A stretch of 64,000 nt of DNA from Vulcanimicrobiota bacterium (GTDB taxonomy: Bacteria; Vulcanimicrobiota; Xenobia; Xenobiales; JADMJV01), in contig JAHBVR010000002.1 in assembly GCA_019637395.1 (NCBI GenBank), positions 133,495-197,494 on the forward strand. Reading direction: 5' to 3'. The translations under genes and the position numbers were made by a program. Below are positions 26,471 through 35,529 of this stretch, one piece after another; positions within the stretch are counted from its first letter, which is position 1; every line of letters begins with the position of its first letter. The notes below the pieces were generated by a model. That model saw only the letters and a list, made by a program, of their open reading frames with translations, was not told where the DNA came from and did no database searches.

Positions 26471-28471
26471 TTAGCCTGCCGTGGGAGGGGTGGGGGGCTT
26501 GGGGATAGGCGGGACCGGCTTGGCGGCCGTCACGGCCGAGGCTACCTGGCCCAATTTGCTGGCTGCGCTGGAGGCAGCTTTCCCCAGGCCGTCGAGCGCT
26601 TGCGGTCCGCCGTTGGTGATCGACTTGGAAATGTTGCCGGCGAAGTCGCTATGCTCCAGGAAGGTGTCCAGCGTGCGACCCATGCTGGCGGCGTTGAAGA
26701 TGCGCTCCATAAAGGCGCCATCACCGCCTACGATATTGAACTTGGCCGACTTGAAGGCTTCGCCCATGGCCTGGGCCTGATACTGTGACATGGTGACTTG
26801 AGCTTTGATACTCTCTACCGCGATCAGGCGCTGGTTTTCCATGGTCAGGCGGAACTCTTCGTGGGCTCTGGAGGCTTCGTTGAGGGCGGCCATGGCTTTG
26901 GCTTTCTCGCCGATGCCCGAGGCCTCGGCGGTCAGTTTGAGCTGAATGGCCGAGGCCTGCTGTTCGGCTTCGGCGCGCTGTACTTCCACCTTGGCCAGGC
27001 CCAGCTTCTGTTCGGCCGGAGCCTGAGCTTCCTTGATGCGCACCTCGGCCATGCCACGCTTTTCGTAGGCCACGGCGTCGGCTTCTTTGACTTTGATCTC
27101 GGCCAGACCCAGAGCGGCTTCTTCGGCCTGGATACCTTCGGCCATGCGAACCTTGGCCTGGGCAACTTTGTCGGCAGCCCCCAATTCGGCTTCGGCCAGG
27201 GTCTGCTTTTCCTTGGCTTTGAGCCGAGCCGCCGCTTCCGAAGCCTCGGCCGCTTTGACGGCGCGCACGGCGTCTTTTTCGGCGTCGGCCTGGGCCTGGA
27301 TGACCAGGGCATCTTTTTGGCGCTTGGCTTCCTCGACCAGGCGCAGAGTCTTGATACGCTCCTCTTCTTCGGCCACCGTCTTTTCGACGGCGATGCGCTC
27401 GCGGATGACGTCCTGAATCAGCTTGCGCTGTTCTTCCAGGTCTCGCTCCTTGGCTATGCTGGCTAGCTGGACTTCGCGTTCGCGCTGCACTTGTTGCAGA
27501 GCCCGATCTTGTTCCACCTTTTCTTTCTCGATGGCCATCAGGCGCTGCGTGTTCAGCTCGGCCAACTGCACTTCTTGATTCTTGCGCACGTTGTTGATGG
27601 CCAGTTCTTGCTCGGAGGCGATGCGGGCCGCTTCGAAACGCAGATGTTCCTCGGCTTTGACTTTCTCGATTTCGGCGTTCTCGCGGGCCGTCATGGTCTC
27701 GATTTCGCGGCGCATGCGCAACTGGGCGTCGGTCTTGTCGCGTTCCATCGCGCCCATCTGCTGGGCGGTGGTGACGTCTTTTTGCATGATCTCTTTGTCG
27801 CGATCACGCTGGAATTCATTGGTTCTGACCTGCTCTTTGGCGGTGAGCTCGGTGATTTTCTTGATGCCCTGGGCATCCAGGATGTTGTTGGGGTCCAGCG
27901 AGGCTTTGGTGGTTTGTTCCAGGTAGTCGATGGCCACGTCTTCGAGCTTGAAGCCGCTCAGGTTTTCGCCCACCACCTTGACGATTTCGTCGCGGAAATG
28001 TTCGCGCTGGGTGTAGAGTTCTTCGAAATTCATCTGCTTGCCCACGGTCTTGAGGGCTTCCGAGAACTTGGCGTCAAACAGTTTGGCCACCACCGCCGGG
28101 TCGGAGGCGCGCTCCACGCCGACGGTCTGAGCCACCTTGATGACGGCTTCCGACGATTTGATAACATGCACGAAGAAAGTGACGCGGATGTCGGCGCGGA
28201 TGTTGTCCTTACAAATCAAGCCTTCTTTGCCGGCCCGGCCGATTTCGATAGCGTGCACGGAGATGTCCATAATCTCGTAGCGGTTGCGCAGCGGTAGCAC
28301 GATAGCGCTGGTGAAGTAGACGTGGGGGTCGTCGCCAGCGCCGGTGACGATCAGGGCCTGGCCCTGCTCGACGAAGCGCCGCAGCCTCGAGATGACAATC
28401 AGCGCGACCAGGGCGAGCACGCCCACGGCCCCGACGCCAAAGAGTCCCAGGACTAACTTAATTGAATCCAA
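26471..28471 (-). CDS. Flotillin-like SPFH/band-7 membrane protein
   Basis: The protein has 666 residues. A TTG start at 28471 is supported by GGGGAAGGA about 9 bases upstream. An N-terminal membrane anchor (LVLGLFGVGAVGVLALVALIV) leads to an SPFH domain (about 30-210, including DISVHAIEIGRAGKEGL and NLSGFKLEDVAIDYLEQT) and then an unbroken ~350-residue Ala/Glu/Lys-rich coiled coil as in flotillins. The C-terminal 100 residues are Gly/Ala/Pro-rich. Such proteins assemble large membrane scaffolds. The following gene encodes a DUF3686/AAA ATPase that likely docks on this scaffold. Confidence 0.9.
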   Translation of the reverse strand: MDSIKLVLGLFGVGAVGVLALVALIVISRLRRFVEQGQALIVTGAGDDPHVYFTSAIVLPLRNRYEIMDISVHAIEIGRAGKEGLICKDNIRADIRVTFFVHVIKSSEAVIKVAQTVGVERASDPAVVAKLFDAKFSEALKTVGKQMNFEELYTQREHFRDEIVKVVGENLSGFKLEDVAIDYLEQTTKASLDPNNILDAQGIKKITELTAKEQVRTNEFQRDRDKEIMQKDVTTAQQMGAMERDKTDAQLRMRREIETMTARENAEIEKVKAEEHLRFEAARIASEQELAINNVRKNQEVQLAELNTQRLMAIEKEKVEQDRALQQVQREREVQLASIAKERDLEEQRKLIQDVIRERIAVEKTVAEEEERIKTLRLVEEAKRQKDALVIQAQADAEKDAVRAVKAAEASEAAARLKAKEKQTLAEAELGAADKVAQAKVRMAEGIQAEEAALGLAEIKVKEADAVAYEKRGMAEVRIKEAQAPAEQKLGLAKVEVQRAEAEQQASAIQLKLTAEASGIGEKAKAMAALNEASRAHEEFRLTMENQRLIAVESIKAQVTMSQYQAQAMGEAFKSAKFNIVGGDGAFMERIFNAASMGRTLDTFLEHSDFAGNISKSITNGGPQALDGLGKAASSAASKLGQVASAVTAAKPVPPIPKPPTPPTAG

Positions 28472-28622
28472 AGTCTTGATCCTTCCCCGCTCACAACGAA
28501 AACCAGAATTTTTTCGCGGGAGCCTTTCTACTACAAAAAAAGATAACCCTGGTGCAATGCAAAGGGTATGTTTGGACTACCCGACGATTTGTCTGTGATT
28601 CAGTTCACCAGCGGGGGGCGAT

Positions 28623-29072
28623 TTACTTATCCTGGTTCAGGAAAAGTAGCCCGGCCGTGACCAGGCCCAGGGCGCCCAGGCCCGCGGCCTGCCAGGCCGA
28701 GCCGGCGGCGGCACCGAGATAGATCCCTCCGGCCAGGCCGGCCGCGCCGCCCAGCAAGGCGCCGCCGATGGTGGCCCCCACGGTGGTGGACTCTTTGGCG
28801 TGGAAGAGATGCTGGCTGATGAGAGCGCTACCCAGACCGCCCAACAACGCTCCTCCAGGGGCGGCGGCCACGGCGCCGGCCAGACCGGCCGCGGCTCCGC
28901 TGGCCAGGCCGGCGTAGATACCCGCCGCTACCGGTACGGCCATGACGGCGCCCATTTTCCAGGTGATCAGCGGCGGCTTCTGAGCCGGCTTAAAGGCGTC
29001 CGGGGAAGGTGTCGGCTTCTTGCCCGGCGGGCGTGTCTGGGGAAGTTTGGCGAAAGAGGGACGAATAACCAT
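28623..29072 (-). CDS. Small Gly/Ala-rich membrane protein (glycine-zipper type)
   Basis: From ATG 29072 the protein has 149 residues. A Pro/Lys-rich cytosolic N-terminus (~45 residues) leads to repeated glycine-zipper membrane segments (GIYAGLASGAAAGLAGAV, GATIGGALLGGAAGLAGGI) and a final helix GLGALGLVTAGLLFL. The pattern fits self-associating helices in the inner membrane. It lies upstream of the flotillin-like gene on the same strand, separated by ~150 bp that hold a T-rich stretch but no clear promoter pair. A role in the same membrane assembly is possible but unproven. A longer frame from 29126 overlaps the start region of pdxH and is less likely. Confidence 0.65.
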   Translation of the reverse strand: MVIRPSFAKLPQTRPPGKKPTPSPDAFKPAQKPPLITWKMGAVMAVPVAAGIYAGLASGAAAGLAGAVAAAPGGALLGGLGSALISQHLFHAKESTTVGATIGGALLGGAAGLAGGIYLGAAAGSAWQAAGLGALGLVTAGLLFLNQDK

Positions 29073-29130
29073 GGCTCTGATGCTACTTCGACCCGGGGCA
29101 GGCAGGTGTGAACTGGGAGTTACCAAAGCT

Positions 29131-29781
29131 ATGCCGATGCTGCAATCGTTCGCACGCCTGCGCCAGGAATATCAAAATCCCCCTCTGCGAGCCGAAGACC
29201 TCGATGTGGACCCGTTGAAAGAATTTGAGAAATGGTTTGCTCTGGCGGTGGAGCGCGAGCCTTTCGAGCCCAACGCCATGGCTCTGGCCACGGCCGACGA
29301 AAAGGGCCGTCCCTCGGCCCGCATGGTGCTGCTCAAGGAATTGGACCGCAACGGCTTCGTGTTTTTCACCAACTATGAGAGCAACAAGGGACATGACCTG
29401 GAGATCAATCCCCAGGCAGGTCTGGTCTTTTACTGGGCGGTGCAACACCGGCAAATTCGCGTCGAAGGCCGCATTGAAAAGCTGAGCGCCGGTGAATCCG
29501 ACACCTATTTCGCCACCCGCCCTCGCGGCGCTCAGTTGGGCGCCTGGGCCTCCCGCCAGAGTCGCTCTATCGAATCCCGCGATGAGTTTCACAACCTGCT
29601 GAGCGAGGTGGAAGGGCGCTTTCCCGACCAGGACCTGGTCGCCCGCCCCCCTCACTGGGGCGGCTATCGCCTGATTCCCGACCAGATCGAATTCTGGCAG
29701 GGCCAACCCTGCCGCCTCCACGACCGCATCGAGTACCTGAAAACTGAAGCCGGCTGGTCTCGCCGCCGGCTTATGCCCTGA
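29131..29781 (+). CDS. pdxH: Pyridoxamine 5'-phosphate oxidase
   Basis: The protein is 216 residues, the normal size for the FMN-dependent oxidase that makes pyridoxal phosphate from PNP/PMP. FMN- and substrate-contacting blocks are present: PSARMVLLKELDRNGFVFFT, YWAVQHRQIRVEGRIEKLS, then QSRSIESRDEF, PPHWGGYRLIPDQIEFWQG and the ending WSRRRLMP, the family's R-x-R-L-x-P terminus. I start at ATG 29131; another ATG six bases on is also possible. It supplies the cofactor of the threonine aldolase encoded 1.7 kb away. The last 11 bases overlap the convergent aidB-like gene. Confidence 0.95.
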   Translation: MPMLQSFARLRQEYQNPPLRAEDLDVDPLKEFEKWFALAVEREPFEPNAMALATADEKGRPSARMVLLKELDRNGFVFFTNYESNKGHDLEINPQAGLVFYWAVQHRQIRVEGRIEKLSAGESDTYFATRPRGAQLGAWASRQSRSIESRDEFHNLLSEVEGRFPDQDLVARPPHWGGYRLIPDQIEFWQGQPCRLHDRIEYLKTEAGWSRRRLMP

Positions 29782-31405
29782 CGCTGACCCGAGCGTTCCA
29801 GCCTCGCTCCAGCATGGCTTCCAGCGGCGTGCCGGCCGGAAGCCCACCGAACTCGCTGCTCCGGCTGTCGCTGAGTCGGCTGGTGCAGAAAGCTTCCGCC
29901 AGGAAGCCGGGCGAGTTGCGCAGCAGCAGGGAAGCCTGCAGCGCCAGCGCCATGCGCTCAACCAGCCGGCGGGCCCGAACTTCGGCGTCCTCGGCCCGGA
30001 ACCAGGAAGCCTTGAGGTTTTCCACCCAGGCGTCCAGGCGCCGGTCGGCGCCGCGCGTTTTCTCCAGCTCCACAAAAAAGAGATCGAGAGTATGGGGTGT
30101 TTTTTGGACGGCGCGCAGCACATCCAGGCAGATCACGTTGCCGCTGCCTTCCCAGATCGACGCTAAAGGCATCTCGCGGTAAATACGCGGCATGATGGAT
30201 TCCTCCACGTAGCCGCCACCCCCCAGGCACTCCATGGCCTCCTGGCCAAAGCGAGCGCCGCGTTTGCACACCCAGAACTTGGCAACGGCCGTGGCCAGGC
30301 GCACGAAGTGCGACTCGTGCTCGTCCCGGGCGCCGTAGCCGGCAGCCAGGCGCATCATTAACTGTAGAGCCGCCTCCCAATCCAGCACCAGGTCAGCCAG
30401 CACGTTGCGCATCAGCGGCTGATCCACCAGTTTCTTGCCAAACGCCGAGCGCTGCCGGCAATGGTGCAGAGCCTGCACCAGAGCGGCCCGCATCAACGAA
30501 GTGGTGCCGACCACGCAATCCAGGCGAGTATGATTGACCATCTCGATGATGGTCGGCACTCCGCGGCCTTCCTCGCCCACCCGCCAGGCGATGGCGCCGT
30601 GGTATTCGATTTCTGAAGAGGCGTTGGAGCGATTGCCCAGCTTGTCTTTGAGACGCTGGATGTGCATGCGGTTGCGGGTGCCGTCGGGCAGGATGCGGGG
30701 CACCAAAAAACAGGTAAGGCCCTGGGGCATCTGGGCCAGCGTCAGGAACATGTCGCACATGGGTGCCGAACAGAACCACTTGTGCCCTTGCAAACGATAG
30801 GTTCCATCACTCAAGGGCTCGGCCACGGTGGTATTGGCGCGCACGTCGCTGCCGCCTTGTTTCTCGGTCATGGCCATGCCGGCCAGGCAGCCTTTTTTGC
30901 TTTGAGGCGGACGCAGGCCGAAGTCGTATTCGCGCGAGGTCAGGCGTGGTTCCCAAAGGGCGCTCAACTCCGGTTGGCGGCGGAGCGCTGGCACGGCCGC
31001 AAAAGTCATGGTGAGTGGGCAGCCCACTCCGGCCTCGATTTGTGTCAGCAGATAGTGCAGGCCGACGCGGGCCTGGTGGGCTCCGGGGCGTTTCTCCACC
31101 CAGGGCAGGCTGTGTACACCGGCGTTGACGCCGGCCTCGATGAGACGATGCCAGGCGGGGTGATACTCCACTTCGTCAATGCGCTCGCCCTGGCGTGAAA
31201 AGGCCATCAGTTCGGGCTCGTGGCGATTGGCCAGGTGCCCCTGGTGCTGCCAGTCGGCAGAGCCGACCCTGGCCCCCATTTCCCGGAGCAGGGGGAGCGA
31301 CCAGTCGGCCTGTTTTTGAATCTGTTCCGAGAGGACCGGGTCGCTATCAAAACCGTTGTATCCGGTCAAGTCATCGGGCTGGTTGAGTGGTGGAAAAATC
31401 TGCAT
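29771..31405 (-). CDS. aidB: AidB-like acyl-CoA dehydrogenase family flavoprotein
   Basis: The protein has 544 residues, close to E. coli AidB (541), and starts at ATG 31405 (MQIFPPLNQPDDLTGYN). The typical AidB opening (LTGYN near the N-terminus) is followed by GCLAGMAMTEKQGGSDVRAN for FAD contact, HKWFCSAPMCDMFLTLAQ, and ECLGGGGYVEESIMPRIYRE with WEGSGNVICLD. The C-terminal ~110-residue helical domain, which binds DNA in E. coli AidB, is present. AidB is linked to protection from alkylation damage, though its catalytic substrate is unclear. The frame continues upstream to 31663, but that part overlaps the divergent threonine aldolase gene and is not family-like. Confidence 0.88.
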   Translation of the reverse strand: MQIFPPLNQPDDLTGYNGFDSDPVLSEQIQKQADWSLPLLREMGARVGSADWQHQGHLANRHEPELMAFSRQGERIDEVEYHPAWHRLIEAGVNAGVHSLPWVEKRPGAHQARVGLHYLLTQIEAGVGCPLTMTFAAVPALRRQPELSALWEPRLTSREYDFGLRPPQSKKGCLAGMAMTEKQGGSDVRANTTVAEPLSDGTYRLQGHKWFCSAPMCDMFLTLAQMPQGLTCFLVPRILPDGTRNRMHIQRLKDKLGNRSNASSEIEYHGAIAWRVGEEGRGVPTIIEMVNHTRLDCVVGTTSLMRAALVQALHHCRQRSAFGKKLVDQPLMRNVLADLVLDWEAALQLMMRLAAGYGARDEHESHFVRLATAVAKFWVCKRGARFGQEAMECLGGGGYVEESIMPRIYREMPLASIWEGSGNVICLDVLRAVQKTPHTLDLFFVELEKTRGADRRLDAWVENLKASWFRAEDAEVRARRLVERMALALQASLLLRNSPGFLAEAFCTSRLSDSRSSEFGGLPAGTPLEAMLERGWNARVSVRA

Positions 31406-31466
31406 GGCCGGCTCTTCGCCCGTCCCCGGCAGGGTCCCTGGCCCACCGAATCCAAAGAAGGTGCCC

Positions 31467-32495
31467 ATGATCGACCTCTTCTCCGATACCGTCACGCGAC
31501 CGACCCTGGCCATGCGCTCGGCCATGGCCGAGGCCGAAGTAGGGGACGAACAGCGCGGTGAAGATCCCACCACGCGCCGCCTGGAAGAGCGAGCCGCCGA
31601 ACTGCTGGGCCAGGAAACCGCCACCTTTCTGCCCAGCGCGACTATGGCCAACGCCATCGCCATCCAGTTGTTCTGTGGCCCGGGCGACGAGATTTTGTCG
31701 GCCGAGAATGGTCACGTCCTCAACTATGAGGCCGGCGGTGCGGCCGTGCACGCGCGCGCCTCGGTACGCAGCATTCCCACCTGGACAGGTGTTTTTGGCC
31801 GCAATGCCGTGCTGCAACGGTTGCGCCACGATACGCCTCACGCCCCGCGTCCTCGTCTGGTGGTGGTGGAAAACACCACCAACGCGGGGGGCGGCCGCCC
31901 CTGGCCGGTGGACGAATGCGACGGGGTGCTGCAAGCGGCTCACCAGCACGGACTGCGCGTCCATCTGGACGGTTCGCGCTTATTCAATGCTTCGGTGGCG
32001 CTGGGGTTGCCCTCGCGCCGCCTGGGTCAGGGTTTTGACAGCGTGACCTTGTGCCTCTCCAAAGGTTTAGGCTGTCCGGTGGGAGCGCTGCTGGCCCACG
32101 GCCGCGAATGGTCCGGCCAGGTGCGCCGGCTCAAGCAGTTGATGGGTGGCGCCATGCGCCAGAGCGGCATTCTTTCGGCCGCCGGCCTCTACGCGCTGGA
32201 GCACCACATAGAGCGGCTGGCCCAGGACCATCGCAATGCCCAGGCCCTGGCCGAGGGATTGGAGCGCCTTTCCCAACTGGTGATCGAGAAAGTCCCGCTT
32301 CGCACCAACATGGTCTACTTCGAAGTTCCGGACCGCTATTCGCCCGACCGCCTGGAACAAGAACTTCTGGCCGAAGGCGTGCGCCTCTCCCGCATCCACT
32401 CCCGCCGCTTCCGCGCCGTCACCCACCTGGACATCGACTCTACCGACATAGAGCGGGCTTTAGCGGTCTTCAGGTCCGTTTGCAACCGAATCTGA
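31467..32495 (+). CDS. ltaE: Low-specificity L-threonine aldolase
   Basis: This PLP enzyme of 342 residues cleaves L-threonine or allo-threonine to glycine and acetaldehyde. Family blocks in order: IDLFSDTVTRPT at the N-terminus, EVGDEQRGEDPTTRRLE, ENTTNAGGGRPWP, HLDGSRLFNASVALG (PLP aspartate) and VTLCLSKGLGCPVGALL, where the lysine forms the internal aldimine. The start ATG 31467 has AAGG six bases before it. It is divergent from the aidB-like gene by 61 bp. The next gene is convergent and starts its stop 11 bases away. Confidence 0.93.
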   Translation: MIDLFSDTVTRPTLAMRSAMAEAEVGDEQRGEDPTTRRLEERAAELLGQETATFLPSATMANAIAIQLFCGPGDEILSAENGHVLNYEAGGAAVHARASVRSIPTWTGVFGRNAVLQRLRHDTPHAPRPRLVVVENTTNAGGGRPWPVDECDGVLQAAHQHGLRVHLDGSRLFNASVALGLPSRRLGQGFDSVTLCLSKGLGCPVGALLAHGREWSGQVRRLKQLMGGAMRQSGILSAAGLYALEHHIERLAQDHRNAQALAEGLERLSQLVIEKVPLRTNMVYFEVPDRYSPDRLEQELLAEGVRLSRIHSRRFRAVTHLDIDSTDIERALAVFRSVCNRI

Positions 32496-32506
32496 CTTGC
32501 TGCGGG

Positions 32507-33316
32507 CTAGCCTTTGACCGCTCCTTGAGCCAGTCCGGCCAGCAGGTGGCGGTGTAGCGCCAGATAGAGCAACAGACTGGGCAGCATGACCAGCACCAGG
32601 CCGGCGTAGAGCTGGCCGAAGTCGGCGTGATACTGACTGACGATGGTCAGGTTGGCCAATCCCAGCGGTAGCGTTCCTTTTTCTTGTTCGCCGGCCAGCA
32701 GGATGAAGGCCAGGAAATACTCATTGTAGATACTCACGGCCGTAAACAGGGCCACCGTGCTCAGGCCGGGCCGGGCCAGCGGCAGGAAGATGCGCCAAAA
32801 GGCCTGCCGCGGCGTGCAGCCGTCCAACAGGGCCGCTTCGAACAATTCTTGGGGCAGACCGGCAAAAAAACCGCGTAGCAAGAGCACCGCATAGGGAATG
32901 CCGCTGGCCGTGTAGACCAGGATCAGGCCGCTGTGGGTGCCGATCAACCCGAGCTGTTTGAGCCAGAAAAAGAGTGGCAGCACCACCAGTTGGAGCGGCA
33001 GAATCAGGCCGGTGGCCAGGGCCGCCTGGGCCAGCGTGTGAGCGGGCAGGCGAAAGCGGGCCAGGCAAAAAGCCAGACTGGCCCCGGTCAGGGTGGTCAG
33101 CAGTGTCGAGGCCAGCGTAACCCACAGCGAATTGACAAAATACTGGGAAAAACCACCCAGGGCCAGGGCTTGGCGGTAGTTCTGCAGAGTCCAATGCTGA
33201 GGCCAGCCCAGCGGATCCAGGAAAACATCCGGCCCGGGCCGTAGCGAGCAGAGCAGAACCCAGATCAACGGGCAGATCACCGCAAGAGCGGCCAGACCCA
33301 GCAACAGCCGGCTCAT
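32507..33316 (-). CDS. Sugar ABC transporter permease (MalG/UgpE type)
   Basis: The protein has 269 residues with six predicted membrane helices and the EAA loop EAALLDGCTPRQAFWRIFLP that contacts the ATPase subunit. It belongs to the carbohydrate CUT1 inner-membrane permeases. Its ATG overlaps the stop of the binding-protein/permease fusion gene (ATGA), so the two permeases form one transporter. No ATP-binding subunit is encoded nearby. It must be shared with another system or lie outside the window, as is known for MsiK/MalK-type shared ATPases. Confidence 0.9.
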   Translation of the reverse strand: MSRLLLGLAALAVICPLIWVLLCSLRPGPDVFLDPLGWPQHWTLQNYRQALALGGFSQYFVNSLWVTLASTLLTTLTGASLAFCLARFRLPAHTLAQAALATGLILPLQLVVLPLFFWLKQLGLIGTHSGLILVYTASGIPYAVLLLRGFFAGLPQELFEAALLDGCTPRQAFWRIFLPLARPGLSTVALFTAVSIYNEYFLAFILLAGEQEKGTLPLGLANLTIVSQYHADFGQLYAGLVLVMLPSLLLYLALHRHLLAGLAQGAVKG

Positions 33317-35466
33317 TCTGCCTCCAGCCGGTGCAAAGCCCGTTGCAGGGCCAGCACCAGCACCAGCAAGATAACGGCCAGCGCGGTAGCCTCGCCCAGT
33401 TTGAGTTCGGCAAAGGCGGTCTGCACCAGCAGGGTTCCCAGCACGTGCACCTGGCTGGTCGGTTCCTGGTTGGTAAAAAGCCAGATGGTTTCGAAGGATT
33501 TCACAGCTCCGATGAGCAGCAGAAAGTAGCCGGCCAGCACGGTGGGGCGCAGGCAGGGCCAGGAGACCGCCCAGAATTGCTGCCAGCGATTGGCGCCCTC
33601 CAGTCGGGCGGCGTCCACCAGGTCGGACGGGACCTGCGCCAGGGCGGCGCTACACAGCACCAACTGGAAGCCACCGGCGCTCCACAGCGCCAGCGGCAAC
33701 ATGCTGGGATAGAGGTGGTCCTGGCTCAGCCAGGTGAAGTTTTCCCACCCCAGCAGCCGGTTCAGCGGCCCCTGGGGGTGGTAGATTTGCTGCCAGATCA
33801 AGATGGCTCCGATGCCCAGCAGATTGGGCAGAAAGTAGAGCGCGCGCAGAAAGCGGTGGCCGGGCCGGTCGGGCTGGAGCAGCACTGCGAAAAGCAACGA
33901 CCAGACGGTGATGAGTGTGGGAATGCAGGCCATCAGGAAGAGATTGTTGCCCAGGGCCTGCCAGAAGCGCGGTGAGCTTTGCAGCAGTTGGCGAAAATTG
34001 GCCCCCCCCACCCAGTGAGGAGCACTCAAGCCGTCCCACTCGCAGCCGGAAGCCAGCAGTGCGCTCAGACCGGGCAGCCAGAAAAAAAGCGCGTAGAGAA
34101 AGAGCGGCGGTCCGGCCAGCCAGAGAGCGTCCGCCCAGGGGAGCCTGCGCAGATGGGAAGCCTGCGCTGGCTCCGATGATTTACCCAGCAGAACCAGCCC
34201 GAGCACTGCCGCCAGCAACAGCCAGGGCCTCCAGGGAAAGAGCGGCGCAGCGGCAGCCTCGCCGTCGCGCAGGCGGGCCGCGGCCGTCTCCAGCCGTTGT
34301 GCCAGTTCGGCCGGGGTGGCTCGGGCCTGCAACAGATCGAAGCGCACGTCCGCCCACACCTGGGCCATTCCTGGATGAGTGACCGAGAGACCTTCACCAA
34401 AACTGGCCCGAGACTGAGCCAGGATGTCGCGCAATCCGTCCAGATCGGGAGAAAGCTGGTTATTGGCCCCGCGCACGGCCACCGGCAGGTCCTGGGCGGC
34501 CACCAACTCGGCCGCCCGCGCGCGCGAGCTGATCAGGCGCAGGTAGTCCACGCCGCGCGCGGGTTGCGCCGACTCGGAGAACACAAAAAAGTAGCCGGCT
34601 CCCACCTGGGCGGCGGGAGGAGTCCGGCTGGCGGCGGGGGGCGGCAGGGCGAATTCGGCCAGCTCAAAGCCGGCGGGGATTTTGTCGCGCATTTCGCTTT
34701 TGAACCAGGAACCGCACACCAACATGGCCGCATGACCTTGTAAGAACTCCAGTTGGGCTTCGGTGTGGCTCATTCCCAGCGCGCCCGGCTGGAAATGCTC
34801 GCGCGCCAGTTGCTGGACCCTGTGCAGCGAATCGATCATGGCCGCATTGTCAAAGCTGCCCGCCTTTAAGGTGAACTGGTCGGCATAGGCCCGTGGGCCG
34901 GCCAGATAGTAGTAACAATGCTGAATCAAAGGCGACGCATAGTAGGTGTAGCGGCCCTGGAAAGCCAGAGCGGCCTGACCAGACGTTTCCACCCGGCCGC
35001 ACAATTGCACCCACTCTTCCCAGGTTTTGGGTGCGACCCAGCCGTGCGCGCGAAAGTTGGCCCGGCTGTAGTAGCAGGCCTGGACCGTATATTGCAGGGG
35101 AATGCCATAGATGTGGCCACCCACTCGAAAGCGCTCCAGGCTGCCGGGCAAAAAGTCATCGCGCCAGCGGCCGCTGCCCTCCCAGTTGGGACCCTCCAGC
35201 CAGCGGTCGAGCGCCAGCACCTTGCCTTTGGCAATCAGTTGGTCGAAAGGCAGGCTGGCATTGGTCACCTCCGGGGGCTTGCCTTCCAGCAGGCGGATGC
35301 GGAGTTTTTCGCTGATGCGTGGATCGCCCTGACAACGGGCTTCGGAGAACTCAAGGGCGCAACGTTGGAAATAATCCAGACCCTCGCCCCCCTCGAACAG
35401 GGCGATCTCGATAGGCTGGGCCCAGACCGCGCAGGTCAGGATAAAAAACCAGATCAGACAACGCAT
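33313..35466 (-). CDS. Fused solute-binding protein and ABC permease (MalE-MalF type)
   Basis: The protein has 717 residues. A signal peptide (RCLIWFFILTCAVWAQ) leads into a family-1 solute-binding domain (about 18-420) with typical blocks: YGIPLQYTVQACYYSRANF, APKTWEEWVQLC, QLEFLQGHAAMLVCGSWF. A membrane helix (FPWRPWLLLAAVLGLVLLG) joins it to a full MalF-type permease (about 450-715) with the EAA motif DAARLEGANRWQQFWAVSWP. In most genomes these are two genes. The gene is co-translated with the MalG-type permease. Sugar specificity cannot be read from the sequence. A tethered binding protein suggests the complex handles a ligand at fixed stoichiometry (inference). It is divergent from the 225-residue membrane protein gene by 63 bp. 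Confidence 0.87.
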   Translation of the reverse strand: MRCLIWFFILTCAVWAQPIEIALFEGGEGLDYFQRCALEFSEARCQGDPRISEKLRIRLLEGKPPEVTNASLPFDQLIAKGKVLALDRWLEGPNWEGSGRWRDDFLPGSLERFRVGGHIYGIPLQYTVQACYYSRANFRAHGWVAPKTWEEWVQLCGRVETSGQAALAFQGRYTYYASPLIQHCYYYLAGPRAYADQFTLKAGSFDNAAMIDSLHRVQQLAREHFQPGALGMSHTEAQLEFLQGHAAMLVCGSWFKSEMRDKIPAGFELAEFALPPPAASRTPPAAQVGAGYFFVFSESAQPARGVDYLRLISSRARAAELVAAQDLPVAVRGANNQLSPDLDGLRDILAQSRASFGEGLSVTHPGMAQVWADVRFDLLQARATPAELAQRLETAAARLRDGEAAAAPLFPWRPWLLLAAVLGLVLLGKSSEPAQASHLRRLPWADALWLAGPPLFLYALFFWLPGLSALLASGCEWDGLSAPHWVGGANFRQLLQSSPRFWQALGNNLFLMACIPTLITVWSLLFAVLLQPDRPGHRFLRALYFLPNLLGIGAILIWQQIYHPQGPLNRLLGWENFTWLSQDHLYPSMLPLALWSAGGFQLVLCSAALAQVPSDLVDAARLEGANRWQQFWAVSWPCLRPTVLAGYFLLLIGAVKSFETIWLFTNQEPTSQVHVLGTLLVQTAFAELKLGEATALAVILLVLVLALQRALHRLEAE

Positions 35467-35529
35467 CGACCGCTATGCTTGCCCGTCCTGGGGGTTTGTC
35501 CTGGCCCACGGGTTGGGTAAAGCCTGCCG

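Noticed and set aside
29072-29126. Longer start for the glycine-zipper protein
   Set aside because: The added 18 residues precede the natural ATG and sit in the short gap shared with the divergent pdxH gene.
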